This document shows positions 12,859 through 13,597 of a stretch of 13,597 nucleotides of DNA, piece after piece. The stretch is taken from assembly GCA_023443765.1 (NCBI GenBank), contig JAEZTA010000134.1, positions 1-13,597 on the forward strand, given 5' to 3'. Both the position numbers and the translations under genes were made by a program. This stretch comes from Bacteroidota bacterium. Its GTDB lineage: Bacteria; Bacteroidota; Bacteroidia; Bacteroidales; Rikenellaceae. The first letter of the stretch is position 1. Each line of letters starts with the position of its first letter. The notes under the pieces were generated by a model. That model did no database searches. It was not told the origin of the DNA and saw only the letters and a program-made list of their open reading frames with translations.

Positions 12859-13597
12859 ATGGCACATCAGGAATCATTATACGGCAAAACGCCCGACGAG
12901 CTCGCAGCCGTGTGCAGCGAGCTGGGAATGCCGCGCTTCGCCGCGCGGCAAATCGCCCGCTGGCTCTACGTCCGCCACACGGAGGACCCGATGCGGATGA
13001 CCGACATCTCCGCCGCCCACCGCGAACGGCTCGCCGAACGGTTCGGGCAGGTCCTCAGCGCCCCGGAACGCGTCACCGAATCGGCCGACGGCACGAAGAA
13101 ATACCTGTTCCGCACGCCCGAAGGAGACTACATCGAGGCGGCCTACATCCCCGACGGGGAGCGGGCCACGCTCTGCGTCTCGTCGCAGGCCGGGTGCCGC
13201 ATGGGATGCCGGTTCTGCGCCACGGGACGGCAGGGGCTCCAGCAATCGCTCACGGCGGCCCAGATTCTCAACCAGATCGTCTCGCTGTCCGAACGCGACA
13301 AACTCACGAACCTCGTATTCATGGGTATGGGCGAACCGCTCGACAACACCGACGAGGTGCTGCGGGCGCTCCAAATACTCACATCCGAATGGGGTTTCGG
13401 CTGGTCGCCGACGCGCATCACCCTCTCCACGGCGGGCGTCGTGCCCGAGTTGCGGCGGTTCCTCGACGCCACGAAGGTTCATCTCGCGGTGAGCCTCCAC
13501 AACCCCTTCCACGAGGAGCGTGCGGAGATCATGCCCGTCGAACGGGCGTGGCCCGTCGCCGAAGTCGCCGCCATCCTGCGCGAATACGACTTCACCC
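12859..13597 (+). CDS. rlmN: 23S rRNA (adenine(2503)-C(2))-methyltransferase RlmN (3' partial)
   Basis: Radical-SAM enzyme that methylates C2 of A2503 in 23S rRNA, and in many bacteria A37 of some tRNAs. From the ATG at 12859 the frame stays open to the right edge: 246 residues, about 100 short of a full protein. The N-terminal helical domain is visible (LYGKTPDELAAVCSELGMP, ARQIARWLYVR), followed by the radical-SAM cluster motif CRMGCRFC with C113, C117 and C120 (codons 13195, 13207 and 13216). Next come TNLVFMGMGEPLDN and RITLSTAGVVPELR, both diagnostic of RlmN/Cfr, and AVSLHNPFHEERAEIMPV. The catalytic C-terminal cysteine lies beyond the edge. Genomic context (divergent from tonB) gives no reason to prefer Cfr, and the N-terminal domain fits RlmN. 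Confidence 0.95.
   Translation, partial: MAHQESLYGKTPDELAAVCSELGMPRFAARQIARWLYVRHTEDPMRMTDISAAHRERLAERFGQVLSAPERVTESADGTKKYLFRTPEGDYIEAAYIPDGERATLCVSSQAGCRMGCRFCATGRQGLQQSLTAAQILNQIVSLSERDKLTNLVFMGMGEPLDNTDEVLRALQILTSEWGFGWSPTRITLSTAGVVPELRRFLDATKVHLAVSLHNPFHEERAEIMPVERAWPVAEVAAILREYDFT

Noticed and set aside
1..13597. CRISPR arrays, tRNA or rRNA genes, insertion sequences, phage genes
   Set aside because: No regularly spaced repeats, no cloverleaf-like sequence with a CCA or TTCGA-type T-arm in the gaps, no transposase or integrase frame. The gaps are all under 200 nt and are accounted for by promoters and hairpins.

Overview
The window reads as a gene-dense chromosomal segment from a high-GC member of the Bacteroidota (Bacteroidetes), most like Alistipes/Rikenellaceae. 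The reasons are the TAnnTTTG-type -7 promoter elements, the lack of strong Shine-Dalgarno sequences, the set of families (DUF4271 next to uroporphyrinogen-III synthase, rnpA and yidD; short TonB energy transducers; the HQLGTP-type histidine kinase) and the GC-rich codon use. The genus is inferred from general knowledge, not from a search. No mobile element, prophage, CRISPR array, rRNA or tRNA is visible. It looks like core genome with a few lineage-specific features.

Region 1 (1-5150, plus strand) is a string of closely packed genes: an S41 C-terminal processing protease cut by the left edge, a membrane sensor histidine kinase, a DUF4271 membrane protein, a uroporphyrinogen-III synthase domain protein (hemD), the RNase P protein (rnpA) and the membrane-insertion factor yidD. 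A -7 element inside the 3' end of the DUF4271 gene suggests that hemD-rnpA-yidD also has its own transcript. Two hairpins fill the gap at 5151-5338, between yidD and the convergent efflux gene.

Region 2 (5339-7218, minus strand) is a two-gene unit: a transcription factor joining a YtfE/RIC-like di-iron hemerythrin domain to a LuxR-type HTH, overlapped by 4 nt with a zinc-type cation diffusion facilitator. Its promoter is well defined and surrounded by three copies of AATACC/GGTATT. This is the most interesting regulatory unit in the window: a putative redox/NO/iron-responsive regulator translationally coupled to metal efflux.

Region 3 (7237-11241, minus strand) holds an LtaS-type membrane sulfatase-fold transferase, then uracil phosphoribosyltransferase (upp) downstream of the ribosome-associated GTPase HflX (hflX-upp likely one unit, HflX probably starting at TTG).

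Region 4 (11242-12858, minus strand) holds two tandem TonB energy-transducer paralogues with near-identical C-terminal domains and divergent linkers, probably one transcript ending at a clear hairpin terminator. A divergent promoter region separates them from rlmN (plus strand), which runs off the right edge.
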